A stretch of 64,000 nucleotides of DNA, from NCBI GenBank assembly GCA_048594975.1, contig JBMDXQ010000007.1:1-64000 (forward strand). The letters run 5' to 3'. Source of the stretch: JBMDXB01 sp048594975 (GTDB lineage: Bacteria; Acidobacteriota; Vicinamibacteria; Vicinamibacterales; 2-12-FULL-66-21). The position numbers and the translations under genes were made by a program. This document shows, piece after piece, positions 24,960 through 34,461 of this stretch (position 1 is the stretch's first letter; each line of letters starts with the position of its first letter). The notes under the pieces were generated by a model. It saw nothing but the letters and a program-made list of their open reading frames with translations, did no database searches and had not been told where the DNA came from.

Positions 24960-27422
24960 ATGTTCGGTCTGGGAACGGGCAGCGGCGCGAACACGACGGT
25001 CGGGCCGTATCGGTTGATCCGGGAGATCGGCCGCGGCGGCATGGGCGCGGTCTACTACGCGCTCGACGAGCAGGCGCAGCCGCCGCGCGAGGCGGCGATC
25101 AAGATGTTGCGCGACGCGCTCGATCCCGAGCACGCCCGCCGCTTCCTGCACGAGCAGCGCGTCCTCGCGGGGCTCAAGCACCCCGGCATCGCCCGGTTCT
25201 ACGACAGCGGCACGACCTCGGACGGCCACCCCTGGCTGGCCATGGAATTCGTCGCCGGCGAGCCGATCGACGCCTACTGCGACCGCCACCAGCTGAGCGT
25301 GTCCGAGCGCCTGCGCCTCTTCCGCGCGGTGCTCGACGTTGTTGCCTACGCGCACCGGCAGCTGATCGTCCACCGCGACATCAAACCGCGCAACACCCTG
25401 ATCACCGAGAAGGGAGAGGTGAAGCTCGTCGACTTCGGCATCGCCAAGCCGCTCGCCGGCGATCCGGAAGCCGAAACGCACGCGACGATCACCGGCCTGC
25501 GGCTGATGACACCGGTCTATGCCAGCCCCGAGCAGGTCGTCGGCGGCCGGGTCACGACTGCAACCGACGTCTACGCGCTCGGGCTGCTGCTCTACGAGCT
25601 GCTGTGCGGCCGGCGCGCGCAGCGGCTGGAGGGCAGCACGCCGGGGGAGATCGAACGCGTCGTGGTGAAGGAGGATGCGCCGCGGCCGAGCACGGCGCTG
25701 TTCAACGTCACCTCCGGCGGCGAGTACACCGAGGCGCCCGTCGAGGAGGTCGCCTCGCGGCGCCGGACGACGCCGCCGCGGCTGGCGCGGCGGTTGCGCG
25801 GCGACCTCGATCGCATCGTCGGCATGGCGCTCAGGAAGGAGCCGGAGGCGCGCTACGCATCGGTCGGCCTGTTCGCCGACGACATCGAGCGTTTCCTCGC
25901 CGGGCAGCCCGTTCGCGCGCGACGCCAGTCGGCCGGCTACCGACTGCAGAAGTTCATCGCGCGCCACCGCGTGGCCGTCACCGCGGCCACCGCCCTCGTC
26001 GTGATGCTCGCCGCTTATCTCGCGGTCAGCGTCCGGCACGCGAACGAGCTGCGTGCCGCGCTCGCGACCGCCAGGATGGAGGCGGCCAAGGCCGAGCAGG
26101 TCTCGCGCTTCCTCGAAGGCCTCTTCGAGAGCAACGATCCGGACAACGCGCGCGGCGAGGAGGTCACCGGCCGCGAGCTGCTCGAGCGCGGGCTGGCGCA
26201 GGCTGACCGGCTGTCGGGCGACCCGGTGATGCAGGCGCAGTTGCTCGCTACGATCGGCCGGGTGTACGAGAGCCTCGGCGAGTTCGCGAAGGCGAGGCCG
26301 CCGGTCGAGCGGGCGCTGCAGCTGCGCGAAGCGGCGCTCGGCGCGACGCACCTGGACGTCGCGGAGAGCCGCCGCCGGCTGGGCGTCCTCCTGCGCCACC
26401 TCGGCGACCGCTCGGGATCCGAGCGCGAACTCCGCCGCGCGCTGGAGATCGACCGGCCGCAGCAGCCTGCCGGGGGCGTCGCGCTCGCGGCCGACCTGCA
26501 CGAGCTCGGACATACACTGGTCGAGCTGGGGCGGTACGAGGAAGGCGAACGGCTGTTTCGCGAGGCGCTCGCGATGCGGCGCGCGGCGCTGGGCGGGGTG
26601 CACCAGGATGTGGCCGACAGCCTGAGCGGCGTGGCCTACGCGCGCTCGCGGCAGGGCTTTCCGAAAGAGGCCGTGTCACTCTACGCCGAGGCGCTGCAGA
26701 TCAACCAGCAGAAACTCGGCGCCGAGCACCCGCAGCTCGCGCGCAGCCACCAGAATCTGGCGGTCGTGCTCAGCGACGTCGGCGAGTACCCGGAGGCGGC
26801 GCGGCACTTCGAGACGGCGCTGGCGATCTATCGCAGGGTCTACGGCGAACGGCATCCGAGCATCGCCGTCACCATCAACAACCTGGCGAATCTGCGGGCC
26901 AGGCAGGGCGACTACGAATCGGCAGAGCGCCTGTTCCGCGAGACGGCGGCGATGCGGCAGGCGATCTACGGAGAGGACCATCCCGCGACGTTGCGCGCGC
27001 TCAACAACCTGGCGAGCACCTTGATGCGGCGCGGCAACCTGCAAGAGAGCGAGCACACGTTCCGCCTCCTCATCACCCGCCGCACCCGCCACGCGGAACG
27101 CGACGACCCCGACATCGCGACCTACCGGATGAACCTGGGCGAGGTGCTCCGGCGAATGAAGCGGCTCGAGGAAGCCGAGCAACTGGCGCGCATGGCGCTG
27201 GAGACGCTGTCGGCCGGCCGCGCGCCGACCCTTGAAGCGTCGACCGCGATGGTCACGCTCGGGCGCATTTTCGCCGATCGCGGCCGCGTGAAGGAGGCCG
27301 AGCCGCTGCTGCGCGATGCGCTCGCCATCCGCCGCGAGCGCCTCGGCGCGCAGCACCCGGAAGTGAAGCGCGTTGAGGACGATCTCGAACGCGTCGAAGC
27401 GCGGCTCAATCGGGAGAAGTAG
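24960..27422 (+). CDS. Ser/Thr protein kinase with membrane helix and TPR repeats
   Basis: 820 residues from the ATG at 24960. The kinase domain covers about 17-315: glycine loop GRGGMG (24-29), Lys48, HRDIKPRN with Asp140, DFG with Asp158, and YASPEQVVGG in the activation segment. A single membrane helix lies at about 338-358 (VTAATALVVMLAAYLAVSV). Beyond it are TPR or Kinesin-light-chain type repeats (about 420-810), many with the pattern GEY--A---FE-AL-IYR-VYGE-HP. The layout puts the kinase in the cytoplasm and the repeats in the periplasm. Such kinases are frequent in acidobacteria and myxobacteria; targets are unknown. No phosphatase gene is adjacent. Confidence 0.93.
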   Translation: MFGLGTGSGANTTVGPYRLIREIGRGGMGAVYYALDEQAQPPREAAIKMLRDALDPEHARRFLHEQRVLAGLKHPGIARFYDSGTTSDGHPWLAMEFVAGEPIDAYCDRHQLSVSERLRLFRAVLDVVAYAHRQLIVHRDIKPRNTLITEKGEVKLVDFGIAKPLAGDPEAETHATITGLRLMTPVYASPEQVVGGRVTTATDVYALGLLLYELLCGRRAQRLEGSTPGEIERVVVKEDAPRPSTALFNVTSGGEYTEAPVEEVASRRRTTPPRLARRLRGDLDRIVGMALRKEPEARYASVGLFADDIERFLAGQPVRARRQSAGYRLQKFIARHRVAVTAATALVVMLAAYLAVSVRHANELRAALATARMEAAKAEQVSRFLEGLFESNDPDNARGEEVTGRELLERGLAQADRLSGDPVMQAQLLATIGRVYESLGEFAKARPPVERALQLREAALGATHLDVAESRRRLGVLLRHLGDRSGSERELRRALEIDRPQQPAGGVALAADLHELGHTLVELGRYEEGERLFREALAMRRAALGGVHQDVADSLSGVAYARSRQGFPKEAVSLYAEALQINQQKLGAEHPQLARSHQNLAVVLSDVGEYPEAARHFETALAIYRRVYGERHPSIAVTINNLANLRARQGDYESAERLFRETAAMRQAIYGEDHPATLRALNNLASTLMRRGNLQESEHTFRLLITRRTRHAERDDPDIATYRMNLGEVLRRMKRLEEAEQLARMALETLSAGRAPTLEASTAMVTLGRIFADRGRVKEAEPLLRDALAIRRERLGAQHPEVKRVEDDLERVEARLNREK

Positions 27423-27473
27423 GCCCTGCTCGCCGCCAGGTGCCGGGCCGAGCCGGGGGCCCGGACGCCACGC

Positions 27474-27522
27474 GGCTGGGCGCGGCGGCGTCCGGCTGGC
27501 GGACGCCGCGCCGCGCCCAGCC
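27474..27522. terminator. Strong GC hairpin between convergent genes
   Basis: GGCTGGGCGCGGCGGCGTCC (27474-27493) pairs with GGACGCCGCG-CCGCGCCCAGCC (27501-27522), apart from a two-base bulge. It sits between the kinase stop and the end of the minus-strand gene at 27531 and can act in both directions. Confidence 0.7.
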
Positions 27523-27530
27523 CCTGTGCG

Positions 27531-28082
27531 TCAGTCAATCCGCTGACAGATCGGGACCGGCAGGCGCTTCGACCAGCGCTTCGAGGCGACATCGTACGCC
27601 ACCGCGTAGCCGTTGTTCCCCGGCGCGCACGGCGCGGCGATCGTGGTGTCGACGTAAATCGCTCCGCCCGGTGTGACCGGATGCGTCTTTGCGACGGCGG
27701 TCCGGGAGAAGGCCACCTTGTCGTTGTGGTTGTAACGGACGAAGAGCCGGACCTGCCCGCCCACGGTGAAATGGCCGCCGGCAATCTTCAGATGGCGGTT
27801 GAACTCGTAGCTGAACAGGAACGGCTGGTTGGCGGCGGCTTCCGCGGCCGCGCGGCTGGCGCTCACGACCCGGTCGTCCACGTCGGTTCGAATCGCCGCA
27901 CGCGCGCTGGCCCTATCCTGCCCGGCGAGCGCGGTCTGCGTTGACGGGGCGATCGAGCCGATCGCCGAAGAGGCCTGTGGTTGCTTCGCACCGGGCGGCG
28001 CGGCAGCAGGAACCGGCGAATTCACGAGCACGACGGCAACGAGGGCGGAACCGAGGGCGAGCGCCTGGGGCTTGCGGGTCAT
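27531..28082 (-). CDS. Secreted protein of unknown function
   Basis: 183 residues with a signal peptide (ALALGSALVAVVLVNSPVPA). An Ala/Gln/Ser-rich region follows, then a beta-rich C-terminal half with HLKIAGGHFTVGGQVRLFVR, YNHNDKVAFSRT and GGAIYVDTTIAAPC. Two cysteines near the C-terminus (APCAPGNN and VPICQR) may form a disulfide. I do not recognise a family. It is divergent from the AAA ATPase gene. Confidence 0.7.
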   Translation of the reverse strand: MTRKPQALALGSALVAVVLVNSPVPAAAPPGAKQPQASSAIGSIAPSTQTALAGQDRASARAAIRTDVDDRVVSASRAAAEAAANQPFLFSYEFNRHLKIAGGHFTVGGQVRLFVRYNHNDKVAFSRTAVAKTHPVTPGGAIYVDTTIAAPCAPGNNGYAVAYDVASKRWSKRLPVPICQRID

Positions 28083-28172
28083 GACCCACCTCCACCTGCC
28101 GATCCGGGAAGACCGATGCGGCTGCCGGATTAGACGTGCACCGCACCCGGCGGTTCCTGCGCCGTCGCCGCT

Positions 28173-28201
28173 TTACCACCTCCTCCCGGCTCCGGTATCG
28201 T
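28173..28201 (+). promoter_or_regulatory. Promoter candidate for the zinc-finger AAA gene
   Basis: TTACCA (28173-28178) and TATCGT (28196-28201) are 17 bases apart, each with four matches to the sigma70 consensus. The predicted start of transcription is about 37 bases before the GTG start codon at 28245. Confidence 0.4.
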
Positions 28202-28244
28202 ACCGTTCGCTCCCACGAACAGACGACTCAGGAAGGCGGAATCC

Positions 28245-29789
28245 GTGGGCCATTTTTTCGTATCCGAGGCGCGCTGCCAGTTCTGTCACCGCACCGCGGC
28301 GAACGTCGAACACCTCATTGCCGGAGACTCGGGGTTCATCTGCGGCGACTGCGTGGAGGCGTGCTCGCGCCTGCTTCGCCCGGCCGAAGACCGGCCGGCC
28401 GCGCATGAGCAGGCGGACCGCTACGTGTGTCAGCGGCTCGCCCGCCACTTTGCGCCGATGCGGCCGCACGACGTGCTGGCCACGTCGAGGACGTTCCCCA
28501 TCCGCCAGCAGGCCGACCTGCAGAAGGCACTCGACGATCTCTTCGGCGAACGCTCGGTGCCGCACAATTTCGTGGGGATCTCGCAGCAGTACCGTCACGA
28601 GGTCGTCGACTTCTCGAAGCTCCTCGAGCAGAGCCACGGCGCGGTGGAAGTGGCTCCCGCCCAGTTCGAGGACGTCGACATCGGCGGCGGCGAGACCGTG
28701 CGCTGCCTGAAGAACGGCCTCTGGCTACGTCAGGACGAGCGGGGACCGTACGCCGTCGTGCTGTCGCGACTCACCGAGTACTCCGGGGGATCCGGACTGG
28801 TGATCGAGTCGCGGCACCAGCCGGCGAGATGGGCGCGGAGGTCTCGTCACGCGTGTTCGCCGCGCTCGAGACGCAGCTGTCGAAAGGCAGCTGCTACCGC
28901 GGGCGCGTGCTGTCGCTCGAGGCCGGCTACCAGTGGACGGGGCACGCGCAGAGGATTCGAGTCCACCAGCTCGAGCCGGTCGGGCGCGACGACGTCATCC
29001 TCCCCGCGCCCACGCTCGATGCGCTCGAACGAAACGTCCTCCGGTTCGCCGAGCAGCGGCCGGCGCTCCGCACCCTGGGGGTGTCGACGCAGAAGGGCCT
29101 GCTCTTTCACGGCGCGCCGGGTACCGGCAAGACGCACTGCATCCGCTATCTCGCCGCACGATTGTCCGGCCACACGACCCTGCTCATCACGGCGGAAGAG
29201 GTGGGCGTGCTGCCCGAATACATGGCGCTCGCCCGTCTCCTCCAGCCGGCGCTGATCGTGATCGAGGACGCGGACCTGATCGCCCGCGAACGCACCGCGC
29301 GGGACAGCGCGTGCGACGAGGTCATGCTCAACCGCCTGCTCAACGAACTCGACGGCCTGCGAGAGCGCGCCGACGTGTTCTTCATCCTGACGACGAACCG
29401 GCCGGACACGCTGGAGCCGGCGCTGGCCAGCCGTCCCGGGCGGATCGACCAGGCGATCGAATTCCCGCTGCCCGACGAGACGCTCCGCCGCCGGCTGGTC
29501 GCGCTCTACGCGAGGTCCCTGCCCGTTTCGCCGTCGCTCGCCGCCGACCTGGCCCGTCGAACGGACGGCGCGAGCCCCGCGTTTCATCAAGGAGTTCCTG
29601 CGCCGGATCGCGCAGCACCACCTGGATGCGGGCGCGACCGCCGAGGTCTCCGTCGCGACTGCTGAAGCCGCGCTGCACGAGATGCTGTTTACCGGCGGTG
29701 TGCTGAACGCGCGGCTGCTCGGAGGCGAGGCGATGTCGCCGGGCACGCACACCGACCCGATCGTCGGTGGCCGAGAAGCCAGCCGGTAG
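28245..29789 (+). pseudogene. ClpX-type zinc-finger AAA ATPase, interrupted by two compensating frameshifts
   Basis: The GTG at 28245 follows GGAAGG. The N-terminus has a ClpX-like C4 zinc finger (CQFC at 11-14, ICGDC at 32-36). An uncharacterised middle region follows, then an AAA ATPase domain with Walker A GAPGTGKTH, Walker B LIVIEDADLI and the sensor/arginine region TTNRPDTLEPALASRPGRID. The reading frame breaks twice: one base is missing near 28823 (expected HQPGEMGAEV), and one extra T appears in TTT at 29582-29584 (expected GASPAFIKEFLRRI). The frame is restored and runs to TAG at 29787-29789. The undamaged gene would give 514 residues. Either the gene is inactive or the two changes are sequence errors; conserved codons on both sides make errors quite possible. 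Confidence 0.85.
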
Positions 29790-29872
29790 CGGACTACACC
29801 GGCCCCGCCGCCCCCGCAGCGGCCCTGTCCTGTTGGCGTCCCGGCCCCGAGGCAGCGGACTCCTTACTCCTC

Positions 29873-29901
29873 TTGACGCTCGAAAGGAGGTCTGCTACTG
29901 T
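29873..29901 (+). promoter_or_regulatory. Sigma70-type promoter of the PadR/ADOP operon
   Basis: TTGACG (29873-29878), 17 bases, then TACTGT (29896-29901). The motif TCGAAAGGA occurs twice, in the spacer at 29880-29888 and at 29913-29921, the second copy also providing the ribosome-binding site. A repeat within a promoter is a plausible PadR operator. Confidence 0.6.
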
Positions 29902-29928
29902 CCCTTCGCCCGTCGAAAGGAAGCGCCG

Positions 29929-30279
29929 TTGGCGAAGGACAAGAGTGACGTACTGCAGGGGACGCTGGACCTGCTGGTCCTCCGGTCGCTGCAGCTGGAA
30001 CCGATGCACGGCTGGGGCATCACCGAACGAATCGAGCAATGGTCCGAGAGCGTCCTGCAGCTCGGCCAGGGCACGCTGTATCCCGCGCTCTACCGCCTGG
30101 AACGCCAGGGCCTGATCCGGTCGGACTGGCGCGTGACGGCGAACAATCGCCGTGCCCGCTATTATTCGCTGACCGCCCCGGGACGCCGCCAGCTGCACCA
30201 GGAGCTCGCGGAGTGGCGACGCGTGTCGCGGGCGATTAACCTCGTGCTCGACGCGACGCTCGAGGGCGGGGGCGCGTGA
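29929..30279 (+). CDS. PadR family transcriptional regulator
   Basis: 116 residues from a TTG at 29929 placed seven bases after AAAGGA. The frame extends upstream but there it overlaps the promoter. The winged-helix pattern is typical: DVLQGTLDLLVLRSLQLEPM, HGWGITERIEQ, LGQGTLYPALYRLERQGLI and ARYYSLTAPGRRQL. PadR proteins repress neighbouring transporter genes until a ligand binds. The stop overlaps the ATG of the ADOP gene (TGATG), the usual arrangement for this pair in acidobacteria. Confidence 0.95.
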   Translation: MAKDKSDVLQGTLDLLVLRSLQLEPMHGWGITERIEQWSESVLQLGQGTLYPALYRLERQGLIRSDWRVTANNRRARYYSLTAPGRRQLHQELAEWRRVSRAINLVLDATLEGGGA

Positions 30280-32960
30280 TGCGTCGCCTCGCCGAGGCGT
30301 GGCGTCGCGTTCGATCGCTTCTCCGGCGCGGCGAACTCGAGAGCGGCCTCGACGAAGAGATTCGATTCCACATCGAGCACCAGGCCGAGAAGTACCGGCG
30401 AGCCGGCATGGCCCCCGGGGAGGCGCACCGCCAGGCGCTCATCAGGTTCGGTGGGGTCGAGCGTGCCCGCGAGAGCACGCGCGACCAGTTCCGTTTCGGC
30501 TCGACCGAGGACTTCCTTCGCGACCTGCGCCATGGAGCCCGCGCGCTCCTGCACGCTCCGGGCTTCACCGTCGCCGCGACCCTGACGCTCGCGCTCGGCA
30601 TCGGCGCGACGACGGCGATGTTCAGCGTCGTGCACGGAATTCTGCTCCGTCCTCTGCCCTATCCCGGGCAGGATCGCCTGGTCGAACTCGTGCACCAGAC
30701 GCGGAGCATCGACCAACTGTTCGCCTCGCCGTCGGTGTACTTTGGCTATCGCGATCACAGCCGGACGTTCGAATCGGTCGGGCTGTGGGATTGGGACCGC
30801 TCGCCCGTGACCGTCACCGGCAGTGGCGAGCCGGAGTCGGTCCAGAGCCTCGAGGTGACTCACGAGGTCCTCGCCATCCTGGGAGTCACGCCCGTTCTCG
30901 GACGCGGGTTCACCGCGGCAGATGACATCCCGGGCAGCGCACCCACCGTCATCATCTCCCATGGCTACTGGCAGCGCCGGTTCGGCGGGGCCGACGCGGT
31001 GGGCGCGACCCTCGTGGTGAACGGCGTGTCGCGCCAGGTGATTGGCGTGCTGCCGCAATGGTTCACCTTCTTCGACTACCCCGCCGAGATTTTCTACCCC
31101 CGGCAGCCGGTGCGCTCCGACGCGTCGTTTCCATCCGGCGATGGACGCGGGATTGCGCGCCTGAAGCCGGGTGTCACGCTCGCCGAAGCGAACGCCGATG
31201 TCGCGCGCATGATTCCCATCCTCGATGAGGAGTACCCGGGCGGGAACGCCGCGCAGGCGCAGCTCCAGCCGAGGCTTCGATGGTTGAAGGAGAGCGTGGT
31301 CGGCAGCCTGAGGGACACCCTCTGGCTCTTGATGGGGACCATCGGCGTATTGCTGCTGATCGCGTGCGCGAACGTGTCAAACCTCGTACTGGTGCGCACG
31401 CAGGCGCGGCGCCCCGAGCTGGCCATCCGCAGCGCACTCGGCGCCGGCTGGGCGGCCATCGCCCGCGTGGTGCTCGCGGAAAGCGCTGTGCTGGGGCTGG
31501 CGGGCGGAGTCGCCGGGGTGGCCGTCGCCTACGTCAGCCTGCCGCTCCTGCTCTCGCTCGGAGCCGCCGATCTGCCCCACATCATGACGGTGAGGATCGA
31601 TCCGACCGTTCTGCTGGCCGCCCTCGGCATGTCGTTGGGTGCGACGCTCGTGTTCGCGCTCATCCCCGTCTTTCACTTCGCGCTGCCGGCGCTGCACGTA
31701 GCGGACGCGCTGCGGGGAGGAGCGCGGTCGGTGAGCGATGGTCACGAGGGCACCCGCACGCGACATCTCCTCGTCGTCGCGCAGGTCGCCCTGGCCCTCG
31801 TGCTGCTCGTCGGCACCGGCCTGATGGTGCGAACATCCCTGGGTCTGCGCCGCGTGGATCCCGGGTTTCGGGATCCGGGGAGGATCCAGGTGTTTCAGCT
31901 CACGATTCCAGCGGCCATCGTGCCGGCTGTCGAGTCACCCGGCAGGCACGATCTCGAGCGCACGGTACGGATGCAGCACGACGTCCTCGACCGGCTCGCT
32001 GCCATTGCCGGCGTGGACTCGGTGGGATTTTCGAGCTCCAACGACGGGCTTCCGCTCGATGGGGACGGCCGATCGGGCTCGATCGTCGTCGAGGGCAGCA
32101 TCAGGCCCGAGGATGAAAGTCCGTTCAAGGAGTTCCAGGGAGTCTCGCCGGGGTTTTTCGAGACGATGCTGACGCCGGTGGTCACCGGCCGGACCTTCAC
32201 CTGGGACGACGTCCACCAGCGCCGCCCCGTCGTGCTGGTGTCCGAGAACCTGGCGCGCGCCGAGTGGGGATCGGCCGATGCCGCGCTGGGAAAGCGAATC
32301 AGTACCGGTCGCACCGCACCGTGGCTGGAAGTTGTAGGCGTCGTCAAGGACGTCCATCACAACGGCCTGAGCCAGCCCCCGCCCGAGACGGTCATCTTTC
32401 CCGCGTTCGCCAGGAATACCGTGGCGTCGTTCGTGATCCGCAGCGAGCGGGTAGGGACGACAGGCTTCGTGGAGGAACTCAGAAGAGCCGTGTCGTCTGT
32501 GAACGCCTACCTGTCGCCGGCCAACGTCCAGACGCTTGCAGACCTTTACCGGCGTTCGATGGCTCGGACCACGATGACGCTGCAATTGCTGGCCATCACC
32601 GGCGTGATGGCGCTGGTGCTGGGTGTGGTCGGTATCTACGGGATCGTCAGCTACCTGGCGGCGCAGCGCCGCCGCGAGATCGGCATCCGCCTTGCGCTCG
32701 GCGCGCGCTACGGTGAGGTCCGCGGGATGTTCGTCCGACGTTCCCTCACGCTCGTCGGCATCGGGGTCGCCATCGGGCTCGGCGCGGCGGCGGCGCTGAC
32801 GCGTCTGATGCAGTCTCAGTTGTTCGGCGTCGGTCCGCTCGATCCGCTCACGCACCTCTCGGTAGCGCTCCTCCTCGTTGCCGCTGCGGCGGGCGCCAGT
32901 TACGTGTCGGCCTACCGGGCCTCTGCCTTGGATCCTGTCGAAGTGCTGAAGGGCGAGTAA
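30279..32960 (+). CDS. ADOP family (MacB/FtsX-like) ABC transporter permease
   Basis: 893 residues. The N-terminal segment of about 75 residues (ELESGLDEEIRFHIEHQAEK then GEAHRQALIRFGG) is specific to acidobacterial duplicated orphan permeases. Then come a first MacB-type periplasmic domain after the helix GFTVAATLTLALGIGATTAM, three membrane helices with ACANVSNLVLVRTQARRPEL, and a second copy of the same module (HLLVVAQVALALVLLVGTGL), ending with QRRREIGIRLALGARYGEVR and ASALDPVEVLKGE. No ATPase gene lies alongside, as is usual for this group. Its job is not established experimentally; export or envelope stress roles are guesses. Confidence 0.95.
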   Translation: MRRLAEAWRRVRSLLRRGELESGLDEEIRFHIEHQAEKYRRAGMAPGEAHRQALIRFGGVERARESTRDQFRFGSTEDFLRDLRHGARALLHAPGFTVAATLTLALGIGATTAMFSVVHGILLRPLPYPGQDRLVELVHQTRSIDQLFASPSVYFGYRDHSRTFESVGLWDWDRSPVTVTGSGEPESVQSLEVTHEVLAILGVTPVLGRGFTAADDIPGSAPTVIISHGYWQRRFGGADAVGATLVVNGVSRQVIGVLPQWFTFFDYPAEIFYPRQPVRSDASFPSGDGRGIARLKPGVTLAEANADVARMIPILDEEYPGGNAAQAQLQPRLRWLKESVVGSLRDTLWLLMGTIGVLLLIACANVSNLVLVRTQARRPELAIRSALGAGWAAIARVVLAESAVLGLAGGVAGVAVAYVSLPLLLSLGAADLPHIMTVRIDPTVLLAALGMSLGATLVFALIPVFHFALPALHVADALRGGARSVSDGHEGTRTRHLLVVAQVALALVLLVGTGLMVRTSLGLRRVDPGFRDPGRIQVFQLTIPAAIVPAVESPGRHDLERTVRMQHDVLDRLAAIAGVDSVGFSSSNDGLPLDGDGRSGSIVVEGSIRPEDESPFKEFQGVSPGFFETMLTPVVTGRTFTWDDVHQRRPVVLVSENLARAEWGSADAALGKRISTGRTAPWLEVVGVVKDVHHNGLSQPPPETVIFPAFARNTVASFVIRSERVGTTGFVEELRRAVSSVNAYLSPANVQTLADLYRRSMARTTMTLQLLAITGVMALVLGVVGIYGIVSYLAAQRRREIGIRLALGARYGEVRGMFVRRSLTLVGIGVAIGLGAAAALTRLMQSQLFGVGPLDPLTHLSVALLLVAAAAGASYVSAYRASALDPVEVLKGE

Positions 32961-33003
32961 GGCGCCTCGGTTCGTGGACTGATCGCCGTGTCGTCGCTGC
33001 CCG

Positions 33004-33030
33004 CCGCATCCGTCGGGCTGCTGGATGCGG
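33004..33030. terminator. Hairpin between convergent genes
   Basis: CCGCATCC (33004-33011) pairs perfectly with GGATGCGG (33023-33030) around an 11-base loop, followed on the plus strand by GTTT. It lies between the ADOP stop and the minus-strand gene ending at 33099. Confidence 0.5.
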
Positions 33031-33098
33031 GTTTCCCGGGCGATAGCTGCCGTCACATCGGAAAGGCGCGTAATCGCGTGCGGCGTGGACGCGCCATA

Positions 33099-33920
33099 TC
33101 AGTCGAGGACACGGGTAAGGGCCTCTCTCGCCGGATAGAGCATCCGCCGCAGCAGCCAGACACAGGCGCACGCCAGCACGATCAGCGCGGCCCACGCGAT
33201 CATGGACGGCGCCGGGTGCGGCCTCAGGAACAGCGCCGGGCCCACCGTCAGGATGACCGCAACCACGCAGTACGCCAGCGCGCCCACCTGGACGGCGAGC
33301 ACCTTCAGCACGCGCGCACGCGGGCGCGGCTGCAGCATCGCCACCACGGAGAGCAGCGCGAACACGGGAATGCTGGCGGCGAGCCACGCGCGCAGCTCGA
33401 GCGTCCGAGCGATGCGCCGCGAAAACCCGCCGACAGCGCGAAACGCCTCCTGGGCGCGCAGCAGGTCGGGAGTCGTGAGCAGGAACGGGTGAACCTGCAT
33501 CGCCTGCTCGACCGAAAGGACACGAACGCTTCCATGCCGCTGCAGGAAATGCGGAAGGCCCCAGCCGACCAGCGCGTAGACGGCGGCGGCGAGCACCACG
33601 CTCAGCAGTACGGCAAACCAGGTCGCCGCCGATCGCTCGGCGGACGATGCGTGGCGCAGCTTGTCGCCGCTCGCGACGATGCTTCCTCCGAGGGTCGCCG
33701 CGACGAGCGTGACGCTCATCGGCGTGAGGAACGCGTCGAGGTTGGCGCGGACGTTGGGCGGGCTACCCTCGCGGAATCCCGTGATCATGGCGGGCCCGAA
33801 CAGCAAGGCGGCCGCCGGCAGGCCCGCGGCCACGCCCAGAGTCACGCGGATGCAGTACGAGCGGACCGGGCTGCGGCCGACGCCGGGGCCGGGAGTCGGT
33901 GACCGGTTCAATCCGCGCAA
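33099..33920 (-). CDS. Six-helix membrane protein of unknown function
   Basis: Up to 273 residues from a TTG at 33920; the true start may be a little further in, since the first 20 residues are Pro/Gly-rich. Six hydrophobic spans can be drawn, for example VTLGVAAGLPAAALLFGPAM, SAATWFAVLLSVVLAAAVYA, AWLAASIPVFALLSVVAML and SMIAWAALIVLACACVWLL. A polar loop of about 50 residues (LQRHGSVRVLSVEQAMQVHP onward) lies between spans 3 and 4. I do not recognise a family. Confidence 0.65.
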   Translation of the reverse strand: MRGLNRSPTPGPGVGRSPVRSYCIRVTLGVAAGLPAAALLFGPAMITGFREGSPPNVRANLDAFLTPMSVTLVAATLGGSIVASGDKLRHASSAERSAATWFAVLLSVVLAAAVYALVGWGLPHFLQRHGSVRVLSVEQAMQVHPFLLTTPDLLRAQEAFRAVGGFSRRIARTLELRAWLAASIPVFALLSVVAMLQPRPRARVLKVLAVQVGALAYCVVAVILTVGPALFLRPHPAPSMIAWAALIVLACACVWLLRRMLYPAREALTRVLD

Positions 33921-34186
33921 CGCCGCGAGTGTACCTCCTCGCCAGCCTGCTTCAGGAACTGCGCCGTGCCGCTGGCCTGACGCCCTCGGTGATCAGCCCA
34001 GGGTGCCATACCGGCCGCAATGTAGACGAAGAAGGGTGACGCCGGCGAGCCGTGCATCGGTCGTGCGAGTCATGTGCGCTCCTCGTCGATCCCCCGGTCG
34101 ATGCACTCGAATGCACGATCGAAGTCGCCGAGCCCGGTCAGCACCGATGCGATGTTCTTGCGCCAGCCTGGCCCGTCGTCCTGGCG
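33908..34186 (-). pseudogene. Decayed coding sequence: two gene relics with an ATGA junction
   Basis: The minus-strand frame 34186-34070 reads PGWRKNIASVLTGLGDFDRA then FECIDRGIDEERT and a TGA. This resembles the C-terminal end of a TPR-containing protein (GD-DRAFE-I-R pattern). Its stop overlaps an ATG (ATGA at 34070-34073) that opens MTRTTDARLAGVT; after a one-base shift the frame continues VYIAAGMAPWADHRG, and ends at 33908. RLAGVT-FVYIAAGM resembles the first helix of small membrane proteins. Both pieces look like leftovers of a two-gene operon. The rest of the 33921-34461 gap shows no gene I can support. Confidence 0.4.
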
Positions 34187-34461
34187 TCACCCAGCGGCCG
34201 AGGATCCGCCTTGCATCCTCGGTGCGGCGGACGAGGCCTTACACGTGGCCGAGGAATCCCAGCGTCCGAAGGCGGCCTGTCGATCGCCGTCTCCCGACTC
34301 AGCTCGTCGCGGCCAGGAACGCCGGGCTGGACCCGGCGTTCGTCTCACGACGAGCTCGGCATTGGTCTCCACGCCTCGATACTCGGCGAGTTCCTCCATT
34401 CGCGTTATCCTTACCGGACCCCGGTGCTCATGGTCGATGCTGATGTGCCGGGCCGCTCACG

